From positions 1 through 6,312 of the forward strand of contig CAKPAV010000104.1 of the NCBI GenBank assembly GCA_934133115.1: 6,312 nt of DNA. Direction: 5' to 3'. This stretch comes from an uncultured Bacilli bacterium (GTDB lineage: Bacteria; Bacillota_I; Bacilli_A; RFN20; CAG-826). Below, piece after piece: positions 1 through 5,732 of the stretch (positions are counted from its first letter, which is position 1; each line of letters starts with the position of its first letter). The translations under genes were made by a program, and so were the position numbers. The notes below the pieces were generated by a model that saw only the letters and a program-made list of their open reading frames with translations, was not told the DNA's origin and did no database searches.

Positions 1-581
<581 letters not shown>

Positions 582-582
<1 letters not shown>

Positions 583-591
583 GGTGGGTGA
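582..591 (+). promoter_or_regulatory. Ribosome binding site deciding the gatC start
   Basis: The run AGGTGGGTGA begins at the last base of the ligA stop codon and ends 4 bases before ATG 596. A frame-matched GTG at 584 lies inside this site and has no Shine-Dalgarno sequence of its own, so ATG 596 is the preferred start of gatC. Confidence 0.8.
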
Positions 592-595
592 ATTT

Positions 596-892
596 ATGAA
601 AGAAGTAAATCGTGCTGTTTTAAAAGATGCAGCCTTACGCTTAATGTTTGATATGTCAGATGAACAATATGAAACATTAGAAAAAGAATTTGAAATTATT
701 ATTAAACAAATGAACTTAATTGGAGAAATTAAAGGTGTTGATGAAGTTGAACCAATGACTTTCCCATTTTGTGTTACTACTGATTATTTAAGAGAAGATG
801 TCGCAGAGACACCATTAACAAAAGAAGAAGTTTTAGCTAATGCTAAAGATGTCTTAGATGGACAAATTAAACTTCCAAAGGTGGTAGGATAA
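596..892 (+). CDS. gatC: Aspartyl/glutamyl-tRNA amidotransferase subunit C (GatC)
   Basis: GatC is the small non-catalytic subunit that wraps around and stabilises the GatA-GatB interface in the cytoplasmic GatCAB amidotransferase. The product is 98 residues from ATG 596, close to the family's usual 90-100. It has the expected layout: an N-terminal helical part with a long acidic helix (DEQYETLEKEFEIIIKQM), a central VDEVEPMTFPF segment matching the family's 'V..v.P...p' linker, then a LREDVAETPLTKEEVLANA stretch corresponding to the conserved 'lReD...s.....ll.nAp' motif. A GTG at 584 would add four residues but sits in the ribosome binding site. The stop codon overlaps the gatA start by one base (TAATG), which suggests translational coupling. 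Identification rests on these motifs plus position before gatA and gatB. Confidence 0.95.
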   Translation: MKEVNRAVLKDAALRLMFDMSDEQYETLEKEFEIIIKQMNLIGEIKGVDEVEPMTFPFCVTTDYLREDVAETPLTKEEVLANAKDVLDGQIKLPKVVG

Positions 893-2349
893 TGAATTAC
901 TTAGATTTGACTATTGAAGAAATGCATCAAGCTTTAGTGGATAAAAAAGTTACACCACTAGAATTAACTTTAGAAGCTATTAAAAGAGCAAAAGAAGATA
1001 ACAATAATGCGTTTGAAACTATTTTAGAAAAAGAAGCTATTGAAATTGCTTCGAATTTAAAAGAACCAGAAGTTGATAATATATTCTGGGGCATACCAGT
1101 TGGTATTAAGGATAATTTCTCCACTAAAGGAATATTAACAACAGGAAGTAGTGAAATTTTACGTGACTATGTTCCTGTATTTAACGCTACTGTCGTTCAA
1201 AAATTATTAGATGCTCATGCAGTGCCAATTGCTAAAACAACACTTGATGAATTAGCAATGGGTGGAACTGGTACAACTGGACATAAAGGAATAACATATA
1301 ACCCTTATGATCCATCTCATACTCGTTTAGTTGGCGGTTCTAGTTGTGGAAGTGCTGCGATGGTAAGTAACGCTATTGCACCATTTGCTTTAGGATCAGA
1401 TACTGGTGACTCAGTAAGAAAACCGGCCTCTTATGCTGGTCTAGTTGGTTTTAAACCAACATGGGGAAGAATCTCAAGATTTGGTTTATTCCCATTTGCT
1501 CCTTCTCTTGATCACGTTGCTTACTTTACTCGTTCAGTAGAAGATAGTGCCTTATCATTATCGCTTTTAGCAGGACGTGATAATCATGATGCCACAAGTT
1601 CTACTAAGCCAGTAGAAGATTATACTAAAAATATTAATAATCCTATTAAAGGCGTTAAAATTGCTGTTTTACGCGAAGTAGTGGACTCAATCGAGGATAA
1701 AAATATTTTAGAAGCATTTAACAATACAATTAAAGAATTAGAAAAACAAGGTGCTGTTGTAAAATATGTAGATTTCTCTATGAAATTACTTGAATCAATT
1801 TACCCAACATACATGGTTATTTCTTGTGCGGAAGCAACAAGTAATAACGCTAATCTTGATGGTATTAAATTTGGACCACGTTATGAAGCTGATACATATA
1901 CCGATGTAATGATTAAAGCAAGAACTAAAGGATTCTGTGAATTAATTAGAAGAAGATTTATTATTGGTAGTTTCGCTTTGATGCGTGAAAATCAAAATGA
2001 CTTATTCTTACGTGCGCAAAAAGCTCGTCGTTTAATTGTTAATCGCACGAATGATATATTAAGCAATTATGACTTTATTTATGTCCCTGCTGCTCCAAGC
2101 ATTGCTCCTAAATTTAGTGATAGTTCCGATCGTTTATCAAATAACTACTTAATTGCCGATAATATTTTAGTTTTAGGTAACTTTGCTGGATTACCTTCTT
2201 TGACTTTACCAATTGGTAAAGAAGATAATATGCCATTTGGCGCTAATGTGATGGGTAGAGCATTTGAAGAAGCTAAGGTGTTTAATATTGGTAAAGCAAT
2301 TGAAAATATTGTAGGACTAGAAAACATGTCCGCTAGAGAGGTGAAATAA
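892..2349 (+). CDS. gatA: Aspartyl/glutamyl-tRNA amidotransferase subunit A (GatA), amidase-signature family
   Basis: GatA hydrolyses glutamine and supplies ammonia, channelled to GatB, for amidation of Glu-tRNA(Gln) and/or Asp-tRNA(Asn). The product is 485 residues, the normal length. The Ser-cisSer-Lys triad of the amidase-signature family is visible: Lys73 in GIPVGIKDNF, Ser150 in the GGSS motif (148-151), and the nucleophile Ser174 in GSDTGDSVRKPAS (168-180). Spacing between the two serines (24) equals that in the Staphylococcus aureus enzyme as I recall it (Ser154/Ser178). Two glycines usual in the family are changed: GGSSGGSA is GGSSCGSA (Cys152) and TGGS is TGDS (Asp173). The stretch after DELAMG (GTGTTGHKG) also departs from the common 'SSTENSA'. 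My recollection is that such variants occur in GatA of Mollicutes and relatives. ATG 892 is preceded by AGGTGG at 879-884, inside gatC. Confidence 0.97.
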   Translation: MNYLDLTIEEMHQALVDKKVTPLELTLEAIKRAKEDNNNAFETILEKEAIEIASNLKEPEVDNIFWGIPVGIKDNFSTKGILTTGSSEILRDYVPVFNATVVQKLLDAHAVPIAKTTLDELAMGGTGTTGHKGITYNPYDPSHTRLVGGSSCGSAAMVSNAIAPFALGSDTGDSVRKPASYAGLVGFKPTWGRISRFGLFPFAPSLDHVAYFTRSVEDSALSLSLLAGRDNHDATSSTKPVEDYTKNINNPIKGVKIAVLREVVDSIEDKNILEAFNNTIKELEKQGAVVKYVDFSMKLLESIYPTYMVISCAEATSNNANLDGIKFGPRYEADTYTDVMIKARTKGFCELIRRRFIIGSFALMRENQNDLFLRAQKARRLIVNRTNDILSNYDFIYVPAAPSIAPKFSDSSDRLSNNYLIADNILVLGNFAGLPSLTLPIGKEDNMPFGANVMGRAFEEAKVFNIGKAIENIVGLENMSAREVK

Positions 2350-2350
2350 T

Positions 2351-3778
2351 ATGAATTTTGAAGCAGTTATAGGTATTGAAATTCACGTTGAAATGAAAAC
2401 TAAATCTAAAATGTTTTCTTCAGCACCAGTATTATTCGGTGCTGAACCAAATACTTTAGTACAACCTCTTGATATTGCTTTCCCTGGTACTATGCCAGTA
2501 GTTAATAAACAAGCGGTAATTAATGCAATTCGTGTATCTAATGCCTTACATATGACTATTGATGATGAATTATGGTTTGATCGTAAAAACTATTTCTATA
2601 GTGATTTACCAAAAGGATTCCAAATTACGCAAGATAAACGCCCTATTGGTAGAAATGGTTATGTCACTATTAAAGTTGATGGCAAAGAAAAACAAATTGA
2701 AATTGAAAGACTTCATATGGAAGAAGATACTTGTAAACAATTACATTTGTCTAATTATTCTTTGCTTGACTATAATCGTGCTGGTACTCCGTTAGTGGAA
2801 ATTGTTTCTCGCCCAAATATTAGAAGCGGTGAAGAAGCAATGAGATATGTAGAACAAATTCGTTCGATTGTTCAATACACTAATGTTAGTGATGGCAAAA
2901 TGGAGGAAGGTTCATTACGCTGCGATGTTAATATTTCCTTACGTCCAATTGGCCAAGATAAATTTGGTACAAAAGTTGAAATTAAAAACTTAAACTCTTT
3001 ATCTAATGTTGAAAAAGCTATTGAGTTTGAAATTATTCGTCAACAACAACTTCTTTTAGCAGGTATTCCTGTTGAACAAGAAACAAGGCGTTTTGATGAA
3101 ATTCGTAAAGAAACAGTGCTTATGCGTAAGAAAACCGATGCGGTTGACTACAAATACTTTACTGAGCCAAACATTACCCCAATTAAATTAAGCAAAGAAT
3201 TCATCGAAAATGCTATTAATACTTGTCCTGAATTAGCGTCAAGTAAGAAAAACAGATATATGAATGATTTAGGTTTAAGTGAATATGATGCCGATACTAT
3301 CTTGATGGATAAAGATATGTCTAATTATTTTGATGAAACATTAAAAAGTTCCGCTAATCCAAAACTATTGGTTAACTGGGTTATGGTTGATGTAGCGGCT
3401 TATTTAAATAAAAACAATTTAAACATTTTAAATATCAAATTATCTCCAAAACATTTAGGAGAAATGGTTAAATTAGTGGAAGAAGGAAAGATTTCATCAA
3501 AACAAGCCAAAGATGTTTTTGCTCGAATTGTTGAATCTGATGAATCGCCAATTGATGTTGCTAATAAACTTGGCATTGTTCAAATGTCTGATGAAGGTGC
3601 AATTCTTGATTTAGTAATACAAGTTTTAAATGAAAACCCGCAATCAATTGAAGATTATAAAAATGGTAAAGATCGTGCGGTCGGTTTCTTAGTTGGACAA
3701 GTAATGAAAAAATCACATGGTAAAGCTAATCCGGCATTAACATCTAAAACAATTATTGCAGAATTGAAAAAGCGTTAG
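2351..3778 (+). CDS. gatB: Aspartyl/glutamyl-tRNA amidotransferase subunit B (GatB)
   Basis: GatB binds the mischarged tRNA, phosphorylates the Glu/Asp carboxylate with ATP and completes amide transfer using ammonia from GatA. The 475-residue product is of family length. The N-terminal cradle domain shows IGIEIHVEM (7-15, with Glu10 and His12 in the metal-site position), YFYSDLPKGFQITQ (81-94), HMEEDTCK (122-129), a YNRAGTPLVEIVSRPNIR run (141-158) and the signature MEEGSLRCDVNIS (184-196). KVEIKNLNS (208-216) follows. The C-terminal part carries the YqeY-like tail, with GKISSKQAKDVF and the closing FLVGQVMK...GKANP motif (446-461). The gene starts one base after the gatA stop, and its ribosome binding site AGGTGA (2339-2344) is inside gatA. 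It appears to end the ligA-gatCAB block; no hairpin terminator is visible in the 59 bases that follow. Confidence 0.98.
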   Translation: MNFEAVIGIEIHVEMKTKSKMFSSAPVLFGAEPNTLVQPLDIAFPGTMPVVNKQAVINAIRVSNALHMTIDDELWFDRKNYFYSDLPKGFQITQDKRPIGRNGYVTIKVDGKEKQIEIERLHMEEDTCKQLHLSNYSLLDYNRAGTPLVEIVSRPNIRSGEEAMRYVEQIRSIVQYTNVSDGKMEEGSLRCDVNISLRPIGQDKFGTKVEIKNLNSLSNVEKAIEFEIIRQQQLLLAGIPVEQETRRFDEIRKETVLMRKKTDAVDYKYFTEPNITPIKLSKEFIENAINTCPELASSKKNRYMNDLGLSEYDADTILMDKDMSNYFDETLKSSANPKLLVNWVMVDVAAYLNKNNLNILNIKLSPKHLGEMVKLVEEGKISSKQAKDVFARIVESDESPIDVANKLGIVQMSDEGAILDLVIQVLNENPQSIEDYKNGKDRAVGFLVGQVMKKSHGKANPALTSKTIIAELKKR

Positions 3779-3782
3779 TAAC

Positions 3783-3811
3783 TTGTAACAAATAACAAAA
3801 TAAAGTAAAAT
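3783..3811 (+). promoter_or_regulatory. Putative sigma-A-type promoter of the DnaB-like ATPase gene
   Basis: TTGTAA (3783-3788) is followed after exactly 17 bases by TAAAAT (3806-3811), matching the -35 and -10 consensus at 4/6 and 5/6 positions. It lies 27 bases before the ATG at 3838, with a good ribosome binding site AAGGGAGA (3821-3828) between them. In such AT-rich DNA chance matches are common, so this is a prediction. Read-through from gatB is also possible. Confidence 0.5.
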
Positions 3812-3837
3812 AAATTTATTAAGGGAGATTTTCGAAT

Positions 3838-4500
3838 ATGGAAATAATTAAAACATCTAAAGGAAGTGTATCAGTTTTAGGAGGTAAAACTGATATGGGA
3901 AAAAGTACAATTGCTTGTTTTGACTGCGCAGAAAAACTTCGCTCAGGAAAAAATGTAATGTTTATGTCTTATGAATATTGTCAATCAATTATTTATAATA
4001 AATTAGTAACTCACTTTGGACTTAAGTTCCAAGAATTATTCAAATTGGATGTTATTGATTGCAATAACTGGGGATTTGAAATGGTTAAAAGTGCTATTAG
4101 AGTGGCAAAAGATAATCTTGATGTTGTTTACATTGATTATCTAGATTTATTAGCTAAAGAAACAGATTATGAATACACATCAATGACTATTGCTCAAAAG
4201 ATGGAATTAAAGCAAAAGATTTTAGCTGATTTAGCGGATCTTGCCAGTGAATTAAAAATTGAAATAATTGTCTTAACAAGAATTCATTCAGGATTAGATT
4301 TAAATATGACTATTGAATATATGAATCAAATAACTGCTGGCATTCATTCTCCAGCTCCAGTAATTAAAATGTTTATTGGAAAAGATGAAGCATTAAACCC
4401 AATTATCCATGGTAATGACATGTCTCATGTTATTATTGTTGAAGGTAGTGGCTTAACTCATTTTTCTTCTATAAATTTAAAACAAGCTTATAAAAACTAA
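3838..4500 (+). CDS. Stand-alone DnaB-like RecA-fold ATPase domain protein, function unknown
   Basis: This 220-residue cytoplasmic protein resembles only the C-terminal ATPase domain of replicative helicase DnaB; the N-terminal primase-interaction domain is absent. Seen directly: a Walker A loop GKTDMGKST (16-24), MSYEY (43-47) where DnaB has 'FSLEM', putting Glu46 at the catalytic-Glu position, and a Walker B strand DVVYIDYLDLL (95-105) like DnaB's 'vIDYLQLm'. LADLASELKIEIIVLTRIH (132-150) resembles DnaB motif H3, but the usual Gln after 'LS' is Arg148. From about residue 165 the match is weak: TAGIHSPAP replaces 'SGSIEQDAD', and the segment near 197-207 (VIIVEGSG) lacks the 'AKqRNGPTG' run that carries the arginine finger. 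I infer an ATPase that may not act as a classical hexameric helicase. RadA/KaiC-like membership is an alternative. The start is supported by AAGGGAGA nine bases upstream. Base composition matches its neighbours, and no mobile genes surround it. Confidence 0.85.
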   Translation: MEIIKTSKGSVSVLGGKTDMGKSTIACFDCAEKLRSGKNVMFMSYEYCQSIIYNKLVTHFGLKFQELFKLDVIDCNNWGFEMVKSAIRVAKDNLDVVYIDYLDLLAKETDYEYTSMTIAQKMELKQKILADLADLASELKIEIIVLTRIHSGLDLNMTIEYMNQITAGIHSPAPVIKMFIGKDEALNPIIHGNDMSHVIIVEGSGLTHFSSINLKQAYKN

Positions 4501-4577
4501 TTAACTACTTATTTTTGTAATAGTGATTAAAAATTATTTTGTGAAAAATAATAAAAAATAGGCATAATATCACATTA

Positions 4578-4613
4578 TTCTGTCAAAAATATGTATAAAC
4601 ATAAATAACAGAA
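4578..4613. repeat. Two-tier imperfect dyad upstream of the HU promoter
   Basis: Outer arms TTCTGT (4578-4583) and ACAGAA (4608-4613) enclose inner arms TATGT (4590-4594) and ACATA (4599-4603) around an ATAA loop. The dyad ends 11 bases before the -35 element. It could be a regulator site or a weak RNA/DNA hairpin, or chance in AT-rich DNA; no known operator is recognised. Confidence 0.3.
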
Positions 4614-4614
4614 A

Positions 4615-4626
4615 AAGTCAAGACTT
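4615..4626. repeat. Small inverted repeat overlapping the HU -35 element
   Basis: AAGTC-AA-GACTT is a perfect 5-base-arm inverted repeat whose right arm covers the first two bases of the -35 hexamer at 4625. Its position would suit an operator, but the arms are short and no regulator is known here. Confidence 0.25.
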
Positions 4627-4653
4627 AACATTTGCACTTTTTGTTATTATGAT
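4625..4653 (+). promoter_or_regulatory. Probable sigma-A-type promoter of the HU gene
   Basis: TTAACA (4625-4630) and TATGAT (4648-4653) are separated by exactly 17 bases and each matches consensus at 5 of 6 positions. Transcription would begin near 4660, leaving a short leader that contains the GGAGG site. An overlapping TTGCAC (4632-4637) is a poorer -35 because no good -10 lies at the right distance. Confidence 0.65.
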
Positions 4654-4669
4654 AAAAATATGAATAAAT

Positions 4670-4674
4670 GGAGG
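4670..4674 (+). promoter_or_regulatory. Ribosome binding site deciding the HU start
   Basis: GGAGG sits 8 bases before ATG 4683. An upstream in-frame ATG at 4668 overlaps this site and would add MEVST, which HU proteins lack, so 4683 is the start. Confidence 0.85.
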
Positions 4675-4682
4675 TTTCAACA

Positions 4683-4955
4683 ATGAACAAAGTCGAATTA
4701 GCAGATTTAGTAGCAGAAAGAGCCCGTTTAACAAAAAAAGATGCTACTGTTGCAGTTGACGCTCTTTTTGATGGTATTGTCGAAGCATTAGCAAAAGGCG
4801 AAGAAGTTCGCGTTGCTGGTTTCGGTACTATTGAAGTTAAAGATCGTAAACCTCGTCAAGGTGTTAACCCATCTACAGGCGAAAAAATGACAATTCCTGC
4901 AGCTAAAGTCGTTGGATTTAAAGCTGCAAAAGCATTGAAAGACAAAATTCAATAA
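4683..4955 (+). CDS. hup: DNA-binding protein HU (nucleoid histone-like protein)
   Basis: HU is a small abundant dimeric protein that bends and compacts chromosomal DNA and assists replication, repair and recombination. The product is 90 residues, exactly the usual size. It has the N-terminal helical dimerisation part starting MNKVELADLVAERARLTKKDA, the conserved GFGTIEVKDRKPR (46-58), the beta-arm with basic residues, and VNPSTGEKMTIPA (61-73), in which Pro63 is the DNA-intercalating proline of the family. The C-terminal helix is VGFKAAKALKDKI. It is a single-gene unit with its own promoter, a strong GGAGG site and two terminators directly after the stop, consistent with high expression. Codons look more optimised (ATT, GTT, GCT, CGT) than in the following dapB. 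IHF is very unlikely given the Gram-positive context and HU-type arm. The symbol hup (hbs in Bacillus) is by family, not by lineage. Confidence 0.97.
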   Translation: MNKVELADLVAERARLTKKDATVAVDALFDGIVEALAKGEEVRVAGFGTIEVKDRKPRQGVNPSTGEKMTIPAAKVVGFKAAKALKDKIQ

Positions 4956-4967
4956 TTAATTGTAGTT

Positions 4968-4992
4968 AGAAGGAGAGTATATCTCCTTTTTT
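4968..4992 (+). terminator. Rho-independent terminator after the HU gene
   Basis: AAGGAGA (4970-4976) pairs perfectly with TCTCCTT (4982-4988) around a GTATA loop. An outer G-T and A-T pair can lengthen the stem to 9. A run of six T (4987-4992) follows, then CTTT. It begins 12 bases after the HU stop codon. Confidence 0.88.
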
Positions 4993-5006
4993 CTTTGATT
5001 TATATG

Positions 5007-5037
5007 AAAGAAGCTTGTGTATAACGGCTTCTTTTTT
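5007..5037 (+). terminator. Second rho-independent terminator in tandem
   Basis: AAAGAAGC (5007-5014) pairs with GCTTCTTT (5027-5034) around a 12-base loop, followed by T through 5037. It lies 14 bases after the first terminator's T run and would back it up, insulating dapB from HU transcription. On the minus strand the flank is not T-rich, so it reads as a + strand signal. Confidence 0.75.
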
Positions 5038-5070
5038 GTATCTTATCATCTAATTTAGCATAGATTTTAT

Positions 5071-5077
5071 AGGGTGA
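5071..5077 (+). promoter_or_regulatory. Ribosome binding site deciding the dapB start
   Basis: AGGGTGA lies 5 bases before GTG 5083. An in-frame GTG at 5074 is inside this site, so translation most likely begins at the second GTG, giving MKLILQGYSGKMG, a standard DapB N-terminus. Confidence 0.75.
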
Positions 5078-5082
5078 TAATA

Positions 5083-5724
5083 GTGAAACTTATTTTACAA
5101 GGTTATAGTGGTAAGATGGGAAGTATAGTATATGAATATTTAAAATCTAAAAATCATGAATTTGTTCAATTGTTAGATCAATTTAATCAAGATGTTTCAA
5201 TAGATGCATTAACTAATTGTGATGCAATTATTGATTTTTCTAATCCTAAATCTTCTTTAAGACTATTTTCCTATGCTTTAAAATATCATATACCAATGAT
5301 TATCGGTACAACTGGTTTTTCTAAAAGTGAACTAGATTACATAAAAATAGAAAGTAAAAAGTCTAATATTAGTGTATATGTTGTCTATAATTTTTTAAGT
5401 AGTATTAATGTATTAAAAAAAACTATCAAACAATTAAGTAAAGACAGCAGTTTGATTTATGTAACTGATAAACACCATAAATCAAAAGTTGATCAACCAA
5501 GTGGAACTAGCCTCGCTTTAGTTAATGGTATAAATAAAAACAAACTAAATTTTATTTCTAAACGCGTAGATTTTTTTGTTTATGAGCATGTAATTGAAAT
5601 AAATAATGAATTTGAAACTATCGAAATCACACATAGATGTTATAATAAAGTAGGATATGCTAAAGGAGTAGAAAAAGCATTAAGTAAAATTAATACTTTT
5701 ATAGGATTAAAAACGAATATTTAG
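5083..5724 (+). CDS. dapB: 4-hydroxy-tetrahydrodipicolinate reductase (DapB), short divergent form
   Basis: DapB reduces the DapA product with NAD(P)H to tetrahydrodipicolinate, the precursor of diaminopimelate and lysine. From GTG 5083 the product is 213 residues, shorter than the usual 240-270. Visible motifs are the Rossmann loop GYSGKMG (7-13), IDFSNP (50-55), GTTGFS (75-80), the catalytic HHKSK (131-135; His131 and Lys135 matching Escherichia coli His159 and Lys163), PSGTS (139-143), EH (168-169) and IEITHR (180-185). The usual 'APNFSLGVN' is degraded to VYNFLSSIN, and the 'RGG' before the EH motif is not recognisable (RVDFF). Core catalytic residues remain, so it is probably active, but this is inferred. 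ATA isoleucine codons are common (8, against 2 in the longer gatB), suggesting weaker expression. No convincing promoter is seen after the double terminator. cca follows with an overlapping ribosome binding site. Confidence 0.93.
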   Translation: MKLILQGYSGKMGSIVYEYLKSKNHEFVQLLDQFNQDVSIDALTNCDAIIDFSNPKSSLRLFSYALKYHIPMIIGTTGFSKSELDYIKIESKKSNISVYVVYNFLSSINVLKKTIKQLSKDSSLIYVTDKHHKSKVDQPSGTSLALVNGINKNKLNFISKRVDFFVYEHVIEINNEFETIEITHRCYNKVGYAKGVEKALSKINTFIGLKTNI

Positions 5725-5728
5725 GTGA
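5723..5728 (+). promoter_or_regulatory. cca ribosome binding site overlapping the dapB stop codon
   Basis: AGGTGA starts on the second base of the dapB TAG stop and ends 4 bases before ATG 5733. This arrangement favours coupled translation of dapB and cca. Confidence 0.7.
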
Positions 5729-5732
5729 TTAC

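Noticed and set aside
584..595. GTG 584 as an alternative gatC start.
   Set aside because: It is inside the ribosome binding site and has no Shine-Dalgarno sequence upstream; ATG 596 fits better.
927..1124. Minus-strand open frame of 65 codons.
   Set aside because: It lies wholly inside gatA, resembles no family and has no ribosome binding site; it is a shadow frame.
2145..2327. Minus-strand open frame of 60 codons.
   Set aside because: Contained in gatA, low-complexity hydrophobic, no family features; a shadow frame.
2559..2795. Plus-strand open frame of 78 codons in another phase.
   Set aside because: Contained in gatB, which is unambiguous in its own frame.
3838..4500. The DnaB-like gene as a phage or plasmid helicase fragment.
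   Set aside because: No integrase, transposase, attachment repeats or composition change is visible around it, and the frame is intact with a good start; it looks like a resident gene.
4488..4520. Possible terminator of the DnaB-like gene: TTATAAAAA pairing with TTTTTGTAA around a 15-base loop.
   Set aside because: The stem has no G-C pair and one G-T wobble, and no T run follows; too weak to call.
4533..4552. Hairpin ATTATTTT-GTGA-AAAATAAT.
   Set aside because: Perfect 8-base arms but only A-T pairs; a T run follows only on the minus strand, where there is no gene. Likely composition-driven.
5036..5082. Search for a dapB promoter (TTGTAT 5036, TTATCA 5043, TAGATT 5061, TAGCAT 5056).
   Set aside because: No pair has both acceptable hexamers and a 16-18 base spacer with room for a leader before 5083; a promoter is expected but not identifiable.
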